NCBI GenBank assembly: GCA_963849605.1
Contig: CAWKHX010000002.1
Location: forward strand, 434,001-498,000
Direction: 5' to 3'
Length of the DNA: 64,000 nt
DNA from: DASPHG01 sp963849605
Lineage (GTDB): Bacteria > Actinomycetota > Thermoleophilia > Solirubrobacterales > Thermoleophilaceae
Shown: positions 16,285 through 25,191 of the stretch, one piece after another
Numbering within the stretch: the stretch's first letter is position 1
Layout of the letters: every line of letters starts with the position of its first letter
Program-made: the position numbers and the translations under genes
The notes under the pieces: model-generated
Told to the model about the DNA's origin: nothing
Databases searched by the model: none
What the model saw: the letters and a program-made list of their open reading frames with translations, nothing else

Positions 16285-16856
16285 GGTGCGACCTCCGGTC
16301 GGGCGTTCATGTCAACGGCGTCGGCCAGGCGGCGCAGAGCCCGCGAGACGCGCGCGCGGGCGGTTTGCTCTGATATGCCGAGTGTGTCGGCGACCTCCGG
16401 GTAGGGCCTCTCCTCGATGATCCTCAGGCGAAGGGCCTCGCGCTGGTCGCCGGATAAGTCTGAGAACGCGGTGGCGATCCGACCGCGCAGATCCGCCAGT
16501 CCAGCTAGCTCAACCACCCTTCCGTAGTCATCGTCGGCGATGGGGGGCACCTGAATGCCGAGGCGCTCGACCGCCTTGCGCCGCACCATGCCCTTGCGGT
16601 TGTAGTGGCTCAGCTGGTGGCGGGCGATCCCATAGAGCCAACCCGCTGCCTCTGCGTCGGCAGAGCCGCGAAAGCGGCGGCGGTGCATGAACGCCTGCGC
16701 AAACGTCTCGGCGGTGAGGTCACGCGCCACCTCGATGTCGAAGGTGCGCCGAGCGAAGAAGACAAGCAACTCGTCAGCGGTTGCACCGTAAACCTCCTCG
16801 AATGCGGAGGGATCGGTGCGTGCTCGCCGCAGGCTGGCTGCAAGTCCAATTGTCAT
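16281..16856 (-). CDS. ECF (sigma-70 family) RNA polymerase sigma factor
   Basis: About 191 aa from the ATG at 16856 (MTIGLAASLRRAR); a longer in-frame ATG at 16907 adds 17 residues. Region 2 is visible as YGATADELLVFFARRTFD and DLTAETFAQAFMHRRRF, then WLYGIARHQLSHY. Region 4 is LSGDQREALRLRIIEERPYPEVADTLG with the recognition helix SEQTARARVSRALRRL. It is coupled to the membrane protein downstream, a typical sigma/anti-sigma arrangement. Confidence 0.88.
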   Translation of the reverse strand: MTIGLAASLRRARTDPSAFEEVYGATADELLVFFARRTFDIEVARDLTAETFAQAFMHRRRFRGSADAEAAGWLYGIARHQLSHYNRKGMVRRKAVERLGIQVPPIADDDYGRVVELAGLADLRGRIATAFSDLSGDQREALRLRIIEERPYPEVADTLGISEQTARARVSRALRRLADAVDMNARPEVAP

Positions 16857-16997
16857 CTCAGCGTATAGGTGCCACAACCCCGTCCGTCTGTGACGAGCTC
16901 GAGCCACCGGCCCCCACGGTGGGCCGGAACGGCAACCGTCTTACCCCCCGGGAGTCGCCGTGCCGAGCCGCAGGTCGAAGGCAAAAAGATCTTGCAG

Positions 16998-17705
16998 CTA
17001 CGGCTTCTCGGCGGAGAACACCGAGAAGATCCCGCTGGTATGGATTCCCACGTTTACGAAACCAGCAGAGTGGAGCCATTCCCGCAGCGCGCGCTCATCG
17101 CCGACGCAACCGAAACCGCCGACACCGGGTCTGACTCTGAGCCGATCCAGCAGCCGCTCGCCGCGGACAATCGTCGAGCCGACTAGTTGACCGCTCGGCC
17201 GAAGGCAGCGCGCCGCTTCGTGCAGCGCAGCTTCGGGATGATCGAAGCAATGCAGACCGAAATACGACAGGAAGAGATCGGCCTCGCCATCCGACAGCGG
17301 CAGGCTGCTCGCGTCCGCGTCCGCGAAGACCGGCTGTAGCAGGCCGCGCGCTGCTGCCCTCCGGCGGGCGCGCGCGAGCATTGCGGGCACGAGGTCGAAG
17401 CCGAGGTAGCGCACGCGCTGCTCGGGGCGCACTCGCCTAAGCGCCACACCAGAACCACACGGACAGTCCACGATCGTCGACTCATCCGGCACATCGCCGA
17501 TCGCTTGCATGCTGGCGTAGTAAGGGCGGATGTCACTCCCCCAGATCACGCCTGCAACGAGGCGCGACAGGCGCTCGCGCTCGATGTAGCCGCTGTAGCC
17601 CGCTCCGAACAGCCCAGAAAACAGCTTGCGGTTTCGCTCGACGGCAGCCGTGATGACCGGGGTACGGGCGCGCCCGCGACCTGGCTCAAGCGGCGCTTCT
17701 GCTCA
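16998..17705 (-). pseudogene. SAM-dependent methyltransferase with damaged 5' end
   Basis: The class I methyltransferase core is clear: DCPCGSGVALRR (SAM-binding loop), YLGFDLVPAMLARARRRA and LSYFGLHCFDHPEAALHEAA. An in-frame GTG at 17549 gives 183 aa. However, the same frame upstream still reads family-like sequence (NRKLFSGLFGAGYSGYIERE, then RLSRLVAGVIWGSDIRPYY) back to a stop near 17703, with no ATG, GTG or TTG in that part. So the natural start is lost, by a frameshift or deletion. The usual protein is about 40-50 residues longer. It may still be made from 17549. Confidence 0.65.
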
Positions 17706-18036
17706 ACTCGAAAAGGAGGCGTCTCGATCCGCTCATCGAGGCGCCCGCCTTGGACGAGGAGCAGGTGCCAGATGCTTGCGCCCGATTACTCCTGCTTCGC
17801 GCGAGAACCAGACGCAGCTCCCGGCATTCCCTCAGCGTTCAGCGCAAACGAAGGCACGAATGGAACAGCGGTGGTCCAGGCGGTCCCTGGCCGTCCAAGC
17901 GATCCGTGAAAGTGGCTAGTTTGCAGGGAGTTCCAGGCAGAACGGCCTCACGCGTTAGGTGACACGGAACTCCACTCCTTGGTCACAGGCCCTTGTCGTC
18001 TGGCCGACACAGACCGCCAGTTTGCAGGGATTTAGG
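17706..18036. repeat. right end of island B, gene-free
   Basis: No gene recognised. TTGCAGGGA recurs at 17921 and 18022, 101 bases apart, the second abutting the 3' end of tRNA-His. This spacing and head sequence match the repeats at the right end of island A, so the two islands share the same end structure. Confidence 0.5.
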
Positions 18037-18110
18037 GGTGAGCGACGGGACTCGAACCCGCGACCGCCTGGACCACAACCAGGAGCTCTACCAACTGAGC
18101 TACGCCCACC
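18037..18110 (-). tRNA. tRNA-His (anticodon GTG)
   Basis: A full cloverleaf folds: acceptor GTGGGCG/CGCTCAC with the extra G-1 pairing C73 that marks tRNA-His, D arm, anticodon stem CCTGG/CCAGG with GTG, and T arm GCGGG-TTCGAGT-CCCGT. CCA is not encoded. It is the integration target of islands A and B; its 3' flank is now island-derived sequence. Confidence 0.97.
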
Positions 18111-18146
18111 AGGCGTGAGCCAATCTAGCAGCGGTTCGGGGCGTTG

Positions 18147-18425
18147 CTAGAGCGGCGGAGTGATGACCGGGACGGCCTCCTCGGCGACCGCCTCGACCAC
18201 CTCGGACGGCTCCGACTCCTCGCGCGCGCACACGATTCGGAAGGCGCCGGTGCCGATCTCAGGGTCGGGGCGGACCGGCAGCCCGCGGATCGTGTCCCAG
18301 CCCAGCCGCTCGACCTCGAACGGATTCATCGCAACCGCAACAGCGGGAAATGGGCAGTTGGAGTTATGTGCGTCTATCGCACGACTGATCGCTTCGAGAT
18401 TCTTGACCTCGGAGTCCTTCGCCAT
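18147..18425 (-). CDS. conserved hypothetical protein
   Basis: 92 aa from the ATG at 18425 (MAKDSEVKNLEAISRAIDAH), chosen because the longer frame overlaps the upstream gene. Notable stretches are NPFEVERLGWDTIRGLPVRP and GTGAFRIVCAREES; the C-terminus is acidic. No catalytic motif, signal peptide or membrane helix is seen. It follows the SDR gene by two bases on the same strand, so it is probably co-transcribed. I do not recognise its family. Confidence 0.65.
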   Translation of the reverse strand: MAKDSEVKNLEAISRAIDAHNSNCPFPAVAVAMNPFEVERLGWDTIRGLPVRPDPEIGTGAFRIVCAREESEPSEVVEAVAEEAVPVITPPL

Positions 18426-18427
18426 CG

Positions 18428-19399
<972 letters not shown>

Positions 19400-19424
19400 T
19401 CGCTGGAGCGTACCGACCGAGGGG

Positions 19425-19733
19425 TCAGTCGCGGATCGTGAAGTGCGAGTGCAGGCCGGTCAGCTCGAGCAGCCTCATCACGGGCGCACTGGGCCTCGTC
19501 AGCACCACCTCGAGGTTCCTTTCGTGCGCTCGGTTGTTGAGCCGCACCAGCTCCTGGAGGCCGGACGAGTCCATGAAGACCACGTCGCGCAGGTCGATCT
19601 CCGCGCGCTCCCAGGGCTCGGACGCCCCCTCCACCGCCTCGCGGAAATTGCCCACCGAGCCCATGTCGAACTCGCCCGCGAGCTTGACCATGAGGGTGGT
19701 CCCCTCGACCTTCGTCTCGATCTTGAGCAACAT
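19425..19733 (-). CDS. STAS-domain anti-sigma factor antagonist
   Basis: 102 aa, a single STAS domain. LMVKLAGEFDMGSVGNFRE and DLRDVVFMDSSGLQELVRL are diagnostic; the DSSG serine is the position phosphorylated in SpoIIAA/RsbV-type proteins. It should be part of a partner-switching circuit with a serine kinase, none of which is encoded nearby. It lies between the SDR gene and tRNA-Arg. Confidence 0.92.
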   Translation of the reverse strand: MLLKIETKVEGTTLMVKLAGEFDMGSVGNFREAVEGASEPWERAEIDLRDVVFMDSSGLQELVRLNNRAHERNLEVVLTRPSAPVMRLLELTGLHSHFTIRD

Positions 19734-19740
19734 CTCGAAG

Positions 19741-19813
19741 CGCCCCGGGCAGGATTCGAACCTGCGGCCCGCTGCTTAGAAGGCAGCCGCTCTGTCCACT
19801 GAGCTACCGGGGC
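19741..19813 (-). tRNA. tRNA-Arg (anticodon TCT)
   Basis: Cloverleaf with acceptor GCCCCGG/CCGGGGC, D stem GCTC/GAGC, anticodon stem GCTGC/GCAGC around CTTCTAA (anticodon TCT) and T arm GCAGG-TTCGAAT-CCTGC. The discriminator is G and CCA is not encoded. The reading frame of the decayed upstream methyltransferase ends ten bases inside it. Confidence 0.96.
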
Positions 19814-20252
19814 CATCCATCAGGGTAAGGCGTACGGCGGGGGATCCAGCGGGGGACGTTCGCCTTGTAGCGCCGGTATTCCTCCCCGAAGCGGCGCTCG
19901 ACCGCCGGCTCCTCGTACGCGACGAAGAACACCTGGTTGACCACCACGAAGATCGCCGCCCAGATCGCGATCGCGGTCGAGCCGAAGATCAGCGCCTCCC
20001 CGAGCAGCACCGCAAGGACTCCGGCGATCATCGGGTTGCGCATGCGCATAGGGCCCTCGGCGACGAGCGTCGGTCGGTCCCATGGCGCGAGCGTCCCTCC
20101 CGATGCGCGCGAACGGTCCAGCCGAACCCGCAACGAGCGGACCCGACGACCGAGCGGTCGACTCCGTTCCGCGCAATCAGGACCGCCGGCACGACGACCG
20201 CGACCGTGCAAGGCAACAGCACAATCGCCCGCGCATGTCGCCAGGCGGCCAA
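19804..20252 (-). pseudogene. isoprenylcysteine carboxyl methyltransferase-like membrane protein, decayed
   Basis: Two frames together rebuild most of an ICMT/phospholipid methyltransferase-type protein. The first holds the N-terminal helix (ARAIVLLPCTVAVVVPAVLI). The second holds GGTLAPWDRPTLVAEGP, RNPMIAGVLAVLLGEALI and the ending RFGEEYRRYKANVPRWIP. The middle helix and about 30-40 residues expected between them are missing, and the frame shifts near 20085-20110. The gene is squeezed between tRNA-Arg and tRNA-Pro. Confidence 0.65.
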
Positions 20253-20253
20253 G

Positions 20254-20327
20254 TCGGGGCGCCCGGATTTGAACCGGGGACCTCCGCCACCCAAAGGCGG
20301 CGCGCTACCAGGCTGCGCCACGCCCCG
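20254..20327 (-). tRNA. tRNA-Pro (anticodon TGG)
   Basis: Cloverleaf with acceptor CGGGGCG/CGCCCCG, D stem GCGC, anticodon stem CCGCC/GGCGG around TTTGGGT (anticodon TGG) and T arm CCCGG-TTCAAAT-CCGGG. The discriminator is A; CCA is not encoded. It is the third minus-strand tRNA within 2.3 kb. Confidence 0.96.
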
Positions 20328-20435
20328 ATGGGGGCGAGTCTAGGCGTCCACTGGGCTGCAGCTACTTAAAGCCTGCAACGCGGCTTGCCGAACGAACTAC
20401 CGAGGCCGCCCGCCACGCCCTCCCTACACGGACGT

Positions 20436-21000
20436 ATGGAGATGACTCGGAGCAACGGACATGCTCGCCGGTATGCGCTCGCCGCCATCGCGGCGGTGGG
20501 AGCGTTGGCCCTCGCACCGGCGTCGGCGTCGGCCGAGCTGCCATCACAAGTACGCGTACCCGGCGGACCTCAGCCAGAAGACCGTCAAGCGGACCACGCT
20601 CTGCCTGCTGAACCACCAGCGGAAGCTTCACGGCCGCCGCGCCCTCGAGCCGAACCGAAAGCTGGCGCGGGCCGCGCGCAAGCACGCGCGCGACATGGTC
20701 GAGCGCAGGTACTTCTCTCATACGGCCCCCGGCGGCGCCAGCTTCGTCGACCGGATCATGCGCGAGGACTACGTGAACCCTGGCGAGGGCTGGACACTCG
20801 GCGAGAACCTCGCATGGGGCAGCTACCAGCTCGCCACGCCCAAGTCGATCGTCCGGTCATGGATGCACAGCCCGGGCCACCGGGCGAACATCCTGAACCC
20901 GGACTTCCACGAGCTCGGCGTCGGCGTCGTGGAAGGAGCGCCAGAGCCGGGCGTCGAGAGCGCCGCGACGTACGCCACTTCGTTCGGCACGCGCTTGTAG
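20436..21000 (+). pseudogene. secreted CAP (SCP/PR-1) domain protein, frameshifted
   Basis: The ATG at 20436 opens a Sec signal peptide (ALAAIAAVGALALAPASASA). The mature domain is in another frame from about 20538 (CHHKYAYPADLSQ) to 21000. CAP motifs are plain there: NHQRKLHGRRAL, FSHTAPGG, GENLAWGSY, SWMHSPGHRANILNP, GVGVV. One extra or missing base at GCCGAGCTGCC joins them. The protein would be an exported CAP-superfamily protein of unknown role. A single clean lesion fits either a recent mutation or an assembly indel. Confidence 0.78.
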
Positions 21001-21030
21001 CCCACCCACCGCGCTAGGGTCCGGCGCCGC

Positions 21031-22254
21031 ATGGCCGAGATCCGTCCGCTGCACGCCGTCCGCTACGAACCGTCCGCCGTCGGGTCGCTCGACGCGGTCG
21101 CCGCGCCGCCGTACGACGTCATCGACAGCGACATGCGGGCGAAGCTCGTCAAGAAGAGCCCGTTCAACGTGGTCGAGATCGACCTGCCGGTCGCCGACGA
21201 CGGCGGCGATGCCTACCTCCATGCGCAGACGATCTACGAGCACTGGCTTCAGCAGGGCATCCTCATCCACGAGCGCGAGGATTCGATCTGGGCACTGACT
21301 CAGAGCTACAAGGGCCCCGACGGACGGGACTACCTACGACACGGGTTCTTCGCGCGCGTGCGCGTGGAGGAATACGGCCCCGGCCGCATCCGGCCCCACG
21401 AGCGCACGCACCCGGGGCCGAAGGAGGACCGCCTCAACCTGACCCGCGCGACGCGCGCGAACCTGTCCCCCATCTTCAGCCTGTTCGCGGACCCGGAGGG
21501 CGCGGCCTGGAACGCGCTCGAGCCGCACACGAGCGAGGAGCCGTTCGACGAGACCCGCGACGACGACGGCACGCACAACCGCCTGTGGCGGATCACCGAT
21601 GCGGCGACGATCGAGCGGGTCGCGGAGGTGCTCGCCGACAAGGAGCTCCTGATCGCCGACGGCCATCACCGCTACGAGACCGCGCGCGTGTATGCCGAGG
21701 AGGTCGGCGGCGAGGGCGAGCACAGCTACGTCCTGATGTTCCTGTGCAGCCTGGGCGACCCGGGCCTGACCATCTTCCCCACCCACCGCCTGCTCACGGA
21801 CCTGAAGGACTCCGCCGTCCAGGAGCGCCTGGGCGCGGCGATCAAGGAGCACTTCGAGGTCACGCCGATCGACCAGTCCGAACTCGAGCCGCCGTCGGAC
21901 CTGCCCGGCATCGCGATGGGCTACATGGACTCCCACCTCAAGCAGGCCTTCCGCCTGACCCGCCCCGACGACGATCGCCTCGACACGCGCGTGCTCGAGA
22001 ATCTGATCCTGAGGGACACGCTCGGCATGACGGATGACGACATCGACCACAAGCGCGGGCTCGACTACTCGAAGAACACCGACGACGCGGTCGACGCCGT
22101 GCTCAGCGGCCGCGCCGACGCGGCCTTCTACATGCGCGGGATCCCGGTCGAGCAGGTGAAGGAGATCGCCGGCGCGGGCGAGTCGATGCCGCCCAAGTCC
22201 ACCTACTTCTACCCCAAGATCCCAACGGGCTTGGTCTTTAATCCCCTCGAGTGA
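21031..22254 (+). CDS. DUF1015 family protein
   Basis: 407 aa, the usual length. Family landmarks are AAPPYDVIDSDMRAKL, RPHERTHPGPKEDRLNL, LLIADGHHRYETARVY (the paired-His motif) and STYFYPKIPTGLVF at the end. DUF1015 proteins are often encoded near amino-acid or cofactor genes; no activity is established. Its stop overlaps the GTG of the adenosyltransferase gene, heading a four-gene chain of overlapping genes to 23760. Confidence 0.9.
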   Translation: MAEIRPLHAVRYEPSAVGSLDAVAAPPYDVIDSDMRAKLVKKSPFNVVEIDLPVADDGGDAYLHAQTIYEHWLQQGILIHEREDSIWALTQSYKGPDGRDYLRHGFFARVRVEEYGPGRIRPHERTHPGPKEDRLNLTRATRANLSPIFSLFADPEGAAWNALEPHTSEEPFDETRDDDGTHNRLWRITDAATIERVAEVLADKELLIADGHHRYETARVYAEEVGGEGEHSYVLMFLCSLGDPGLTIFPTHRLLTDLKDSAVQERLGAAIKEHFEVTPIDQSELEPPSDLPGIAMGYMDSHLKQAFRLTRPDDDRLDTRVLENLILRDTLGMTDDDIDHKRGLDYSKNTDDAVDAVLSGRADAAFYMRGIPVEQVKEIAGAGESMPPKSTYFYPKIPTGLVFNPLE

Positions 22255-22805
22255 CAAAGATCTACACGCGCAAGGGTGACGACGGCTCGACGGGCCTCTG
22301 GTACGGCGGCCGAGTGGCCAAGTCCGGCGGCCGCCCGGAGGCATACGGCGCGGTCGACGAAGCCTGTTCGGCACTCGGGCTGTGCCGGGCCGCTGCCGAG
22401 GACGCCGAGCTGAACGCCGACATCCTGCGGCTTCAGAACGAGCTCTTCGTCGCGGGCGCCGAGCTCGCGACCGCGCCCGAGGCGGCAAAGCGCCTCCAGG
22501 AGGGCGTCTCCAAGGTGACGCCCGACATGGTCGACGCGCTCGAAGAGGTGATCGACCGTTACATGGAGCGAGTGGACCTGCCGCCCAAGTTCGTGATCCC
22601 CGGCGGGACCGAGCTGTCCGCCCGGCTCGACGTGGCTCGCGCGGCTGTTCGCCGCGCTGAACGCCGGGTAGTGGATCTGAAGCTCGCCGGGGACCTGCCC
22701 GACGACACGGTGTTGCGCTACCTCAATCGCGCATCCGACGCGGTGTACGCGATGGCTCGGTACGCCGACACCGATCAACCTGAGCTTTTCGAAGGGAGAA
22801 AATGA
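22251..22805 (+). CDS. PduO-type cob(I)alamin adenosyltransferase
   Basis: 184 aa. The N-terminal KIYTRKGDDGSTGLWYGGRV is the ATP-binding signature of the PduO/MMAB family, and LDVARAAVRRAERRVVDL is the second one; the helical bundle fills the rest. It makes adenosylcobalamin from cob(I)alamin and ATP. The start is GTG at 22251, overlapping the DUF1015 stop. No cobalamin-dependent mutase is in the window, so the consumer lies elsewhere. Confidence 0.93.
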   Translation: MTKIYTRKGDDGSTGLWYGGRVAKSGGRPEAYGAVDEACSALGLCRAAAEDAELNADILRLQNELFVAGAELATAPEAAKRLQEGVSKVTPDMVDALEEVIDRYMERVDLPPKFVIPGGTELSARLDVARAAVRRAERRVVDLKLAGDLPDDTVLRYLNRASDAVYAMARYADTDQPELFEGRK

Positions 22806-23200
22806 GAGCGATCGCCCGCCGCGCAGACGGCACCCTCAAGCACGAGATCGAGTTCGGCAGCGACCACCACGTGGTCGCGGACGAGGCCGAGGCCGACGGC
22901 GGGACGGACGAGGGCCCCAGCCCCCAGGAGCTGCTCGCGGCGAGCCTCGCCTCGTGCAGCGCGATCACGATGGAGATGTATGCCAACCGCAAGGGCTGGG
23001 ACATCGGCGAGGTAATCGTGGACGTCGACTACGAGCCCGCGCAGCGTGGCTCGCCGACCAGGTTCCACATGACGGTCAAGCTGCCGAAGGAGCTGCCACA
23101 GGATCAGCGCCAGCGCCTGATGCAGATCGTCGCCAAGTGCCCCGTCCACCGCACGCTGGAGGGCGAGGTCATGTTCGACGAGAAGCTCGAGCTCGTGTGA
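22802..23200 (+). CDS. OsmC family protein
   Basis: 132 aa. GPSPQELLAASLASCSAITM holds the first conserved redox Cys and VAKCPVHRTLEG the second, as in OsmC/YhfA-type proteins; Ohr-like peroxide reduction is possible. The ATG overlaps the preceding stop by four bases (ATGA), so translation is coupled. Cytoplasmic, no membrane segments. Confidence 0.9.
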   Translation: MRAIARRADGTLKHEIEFGSDHHVVADEAEADGGTDEGPSPQELLAASLASCSAITMEMYANRKGWDIGEVIVDVDYEPAQRGSPTRFHMTVKLPKELPQDQRQRLMQIVAKCPVHRTLEGEVMFDEKLELV

Positions 23201-23760
23201 CGACGGCGGCCGACCTCCGGCCGCTGCTTCTCTCGCCCGAGGCGGCGGCCGCGCTGGACGCCCCCGGGACCAAGGACGCTGCGGTACTGGTGCCGCTCTA
23301 CCTCGACAGCGGTGCGCTGCACGCGGTCTTCACCAAGCGGCGTGACGACCTCAGGCGCCACGCCGGCGAGATCTCGTTCCCCGGCGGCCGCCAGGACTTC
23401 CCCGACGAGGACCTGCGGACCACCGCGCTGCGCGAGGCGGAGGAGGAGATCGGCCTCGCGCCCGCCGACGTCGAGCTGGTCGGCGCGCTCGAGCCGGTCG
23501 GCACCTTCGTGACGAACTACAAGATCCACCCGTTCGTCGGGGTGATCAAGCCGGGCCATTCTTGGACGCCGCAGCCGACGGAGGTCGAGGAGGTGCTCGA
23601 GCTGTCGCTGCCGGACCTCCGGCGAGGCTTCGCGAGTCAGAGGCTGATCCGCAAGGGGGTCCCGTTCAAGACGCCGACATACACCGTGCGCGACTACTTC
23701 GTCTGGGGCGCCACGGCCCGGATCGTCGAGCACTTGTTACGGCGCTTGGAAGACATCTAG
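23197..23760 (+). CDS. NUDIX hydrolase, CoA pyrophosphatase-like (NudL)
   Basis: 187 aa from the GTG at 23197, which overlaps the OsmC stop. The CoA-specific motif FTKRRDDLRRHAGEISFPGG precedes a complete Nudix box (GGRQDFPDED, then ALREAEEEIGL). This is the UPF0035/NudL pattern; such enzymes cleave CoA and its derivatives to phosphopantetheine and 3',5'-ADP with Mg2+ or Mn2+. It is the last gene of the overlapping chain begun by DUF1015. Confidence 0.92.
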   Translation: MTTAADLRPLLLSPEAAAALDAPGTKDAAVLVPLYLDSGALHAVFTKRRDDLRRHAGEISFPGGRQDFPDEDLRTTALREAEEEIGLAPADVELVGALEPVGTFVTNYKIHPFVGVIKPGHSWTPQPTEVEEVLELSLPDLRRGFASQRLIRKGVPFKTPTYTVRDYFVWGATARIVEHLLRRLEDI

Positions 23761-23777
23761 GGGTATCCTCGGCCGAG

Positions 23778-24506
23778 ATGGAACGCGCCAGCCTCCGACC
23801 CGTTCCGCAGCGTCCTGCCGGGCCGGTCGACCCGGCCGAGGCGCTCGCGCACGTCGAGGGCACCCTGCCGGGACTCGACGACCCCGCGCGCCGGGCGCTC
23901 GCGCTCGTCGACCTGGTCGGCCGGACGCGACCCGAAGTGTCCGCAGAGACGGACATCTCCGAGGCGGACCTGGCTGAGGCGCTCGCGCGCGCCCGCAAGG
24001 CGCTGCGCCGCGCCGCGTTCCCGCTCCCAGGGAGCGGCTGGTGCGAGCGTGCGGAGCGGTTGCTCTCAGACGAGCTCGACGGCGTGCTCGCAGATCCCGG
24101 GCCGCGCCGACTGGCGGCGCACCTTGCGAACTGCGACCGCTGCGTCGAGCACGAGCGGCGGCTGTGGCAGGCGCGTGACCAGCTCGTCCTGACCTTCGAC
24201 GCCGCGCGCGCCCCGGAACCCGCACCCGAGATCGCGGACGAGCCCGATCACGAGCCGGTCGAGGCGCCCGACCCCGAGCTGCGACTCGTAGAGGTTCCCG
24301 CCCCGGAGGTGCCCGCCCCCGCGGACCCGGAGCCAGCCGAACCCGAGCCCGTCGAGCCGGAGCCGGCGGAGCCGATCCCCGCGGCGGCCGAGTCCGAGAG
24401 CTCTCTGCGCGGCCTCGCATGGGCCGCCTTCATGGCGATCGCAGTGCTGCTGGCGGTCGTCTCGCTCGCCCTCACGGCCTACGCGATCGCCGGCGGCGGC
24501 ATCTAG
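23778..24506 (+). CDS. sigma-region-4-like HTH / zinc-finger / membrane-anchored protein
   Basis: 242 aa from the ATG at 23778. Residues about 45-85 resemble a sigma region 4 helix-turn-helix (ALVDLVGRTRPEVSAETDIS, then ADLAEALARARKALRR). Next, HLANCDRCVEHERRLW gives the H-x3-C-x2-C of ZAS zinc-binding anti-sigma domains, with an earlier Cys in GSGWCERAERLL. A Pro/Glu-rich linker follows (roughly residues 150-205), then one membrane helix at the C-terminus (AAFMAIAVLLAVVSLALTAY). Having a sigma-like HTH and a ZAS domain in one chain is unusual. It is probably a membrane-held regulator; its partner is unknown. Confidence 0.7.
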   Translation: MERASLRPVPQRPAGPVDPAEALAHVEGTLPGLDDPARRALALVDLVGRTRPEVSAETDISEADLAEALARARKALRRAAFPLPGSGWCERAERLLSDELDGVLADPGPRRLAAHLANCDRCVEHERRLWQARDQLVLTFDAARAPEPAPEIADEPDHEPVEAPDPELRLVEVPAPEVPAPADPEPAEPEPVEPEPAEPIPAAAESESSLRGLAWAAFMAIAVLLAVVSLALTAYAIAGGGI

Positions 24507-24877
24507 CCGCCCAACACCTCCGCCACGGCCGCGGCGAGGTCGTCGCCGGGTGAGACCACCGCGCACGGAATCCTGAACGTCGCGCGCGCACGCGCGACTA
24601 TCTCCTCGCCTCCCGGATGGTCGGACGAACGCTCGTACACGAGGCCGCGCACGGGCGTGTCGACCAGATACTCGACGAGCGACGCGAGGCGGTCGCCATG
24701 GAGCGCCTCCGGCCCGGACTCGCCGAAGAGCCAGCACACGACGGTCACGCCCTCCAGCCGCGGCGTGAGGGTCGCGAGCCTGTCGGGATCGACGCCGTCC
24801 GCCTCCTCGACGACGTGCCCGGACGACTCCAGCTCGCGGGCGCGGCCCGGCTCCCCCACCACCAGGATTCGCGCCAC
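24503..24877 (-). CDS. hypothetical protein, Rossmann-like
   Basis: 124 aa from the GTG at 24877, which overlaps the upstream stop by one base. It begins ARILVVGEPGRARELESSGH, like a nucleotide-binding beta-alpha-beta unit with an incomplete glycine motif, and contains EGVTVVCWLFGESGPEALHG and RIPCAVVSPGDDLAAAV. It may be a degenerate NAD-binding fold. It converges on the zinc-finger gene with overlapping stops. Confidence 0.65.
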   Translation of the reverse strand: MARILVVGEPGRARELESSGHVVEEADGVDPDRLATLTPRLEGVTVVCWLFGESGPEALHGDRLASLVEYLVDTPVRGLVYERSSDHPGGEEIVARARATFRIPCAVVSPGDDLAAAVAEVLGG

Positions 24878-25167
24878 TACTCGTCCTTCAGGTCCCGCGC
24901 GCGCTCCTGCTGGTCGAGCAGGTCCCGCTCGACCTCGAGCCGGATCTCGTCCTCCGTCAGCTCCGGCCGCCCGGTGCGGCGCCGGCGCTCGTTCGACGCC
25001 TCGAGCATCTCGTCGATGTCCTCGATCTCGAGCCGGATCTCGTCCTCGTAGGAGCGCGTCGGCTGCCAGTCGAGCACGTCGGCGCCCGTCCCCGGATACC
25101 ACTTGCCGATCGCGAGGAAAACGACCAGCAGAAGCGCCAGCGCGATGAGGACGGCGAGCAACTCCAC
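24877..25167 (-). CDS. small membrane protein with charged helical tail
   Basis: 96 aa. One N-terminal membrane helix (LLAVLIALALLLVVFLAIG) is followed by a strongly charged segment, probably coiled coil (YEDEIRLEIEDIDEMLEASN, DEIRLEVERDLLDQQERARD). No enzyme motif is seen. It is coupled to the Rossmann-like gene downstream and divergent from the thiolase gene with only 24 bases between starts. Confidence 0.72.
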   Translation of the reverse strand: MELLAVLIALALLLVVFLAIGKWYPGTGADVLDWQPTRSYEDEIRLEIEDIDEMLEASNERRRRTGRPELTEDEIRLEVERDLLDQQERARDLKDE

Positions 25168-25191
25168 CGCACGAGTCTACGATCTGCGCCA

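Larger units (their letters stand above)
13923..18036. mobile_element. genomic island B at tRNA-His
   Basis: Bounded by the partial tRNA at 13923-13969 and the intact tRNA-His at 18037. Its left end (13970-14085) aligns with the left end of island A: both have a CATCTCAG/GATCTCAG, TTCC-CTCATATT and tandem GAG-CCAC pattern. Cargo is a toxin-antitoxin pair, a small unknown gene, an ECF sigma/membrane pair and a damaged methyltransferase. No integrase is seen. Confidence 0.65.
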
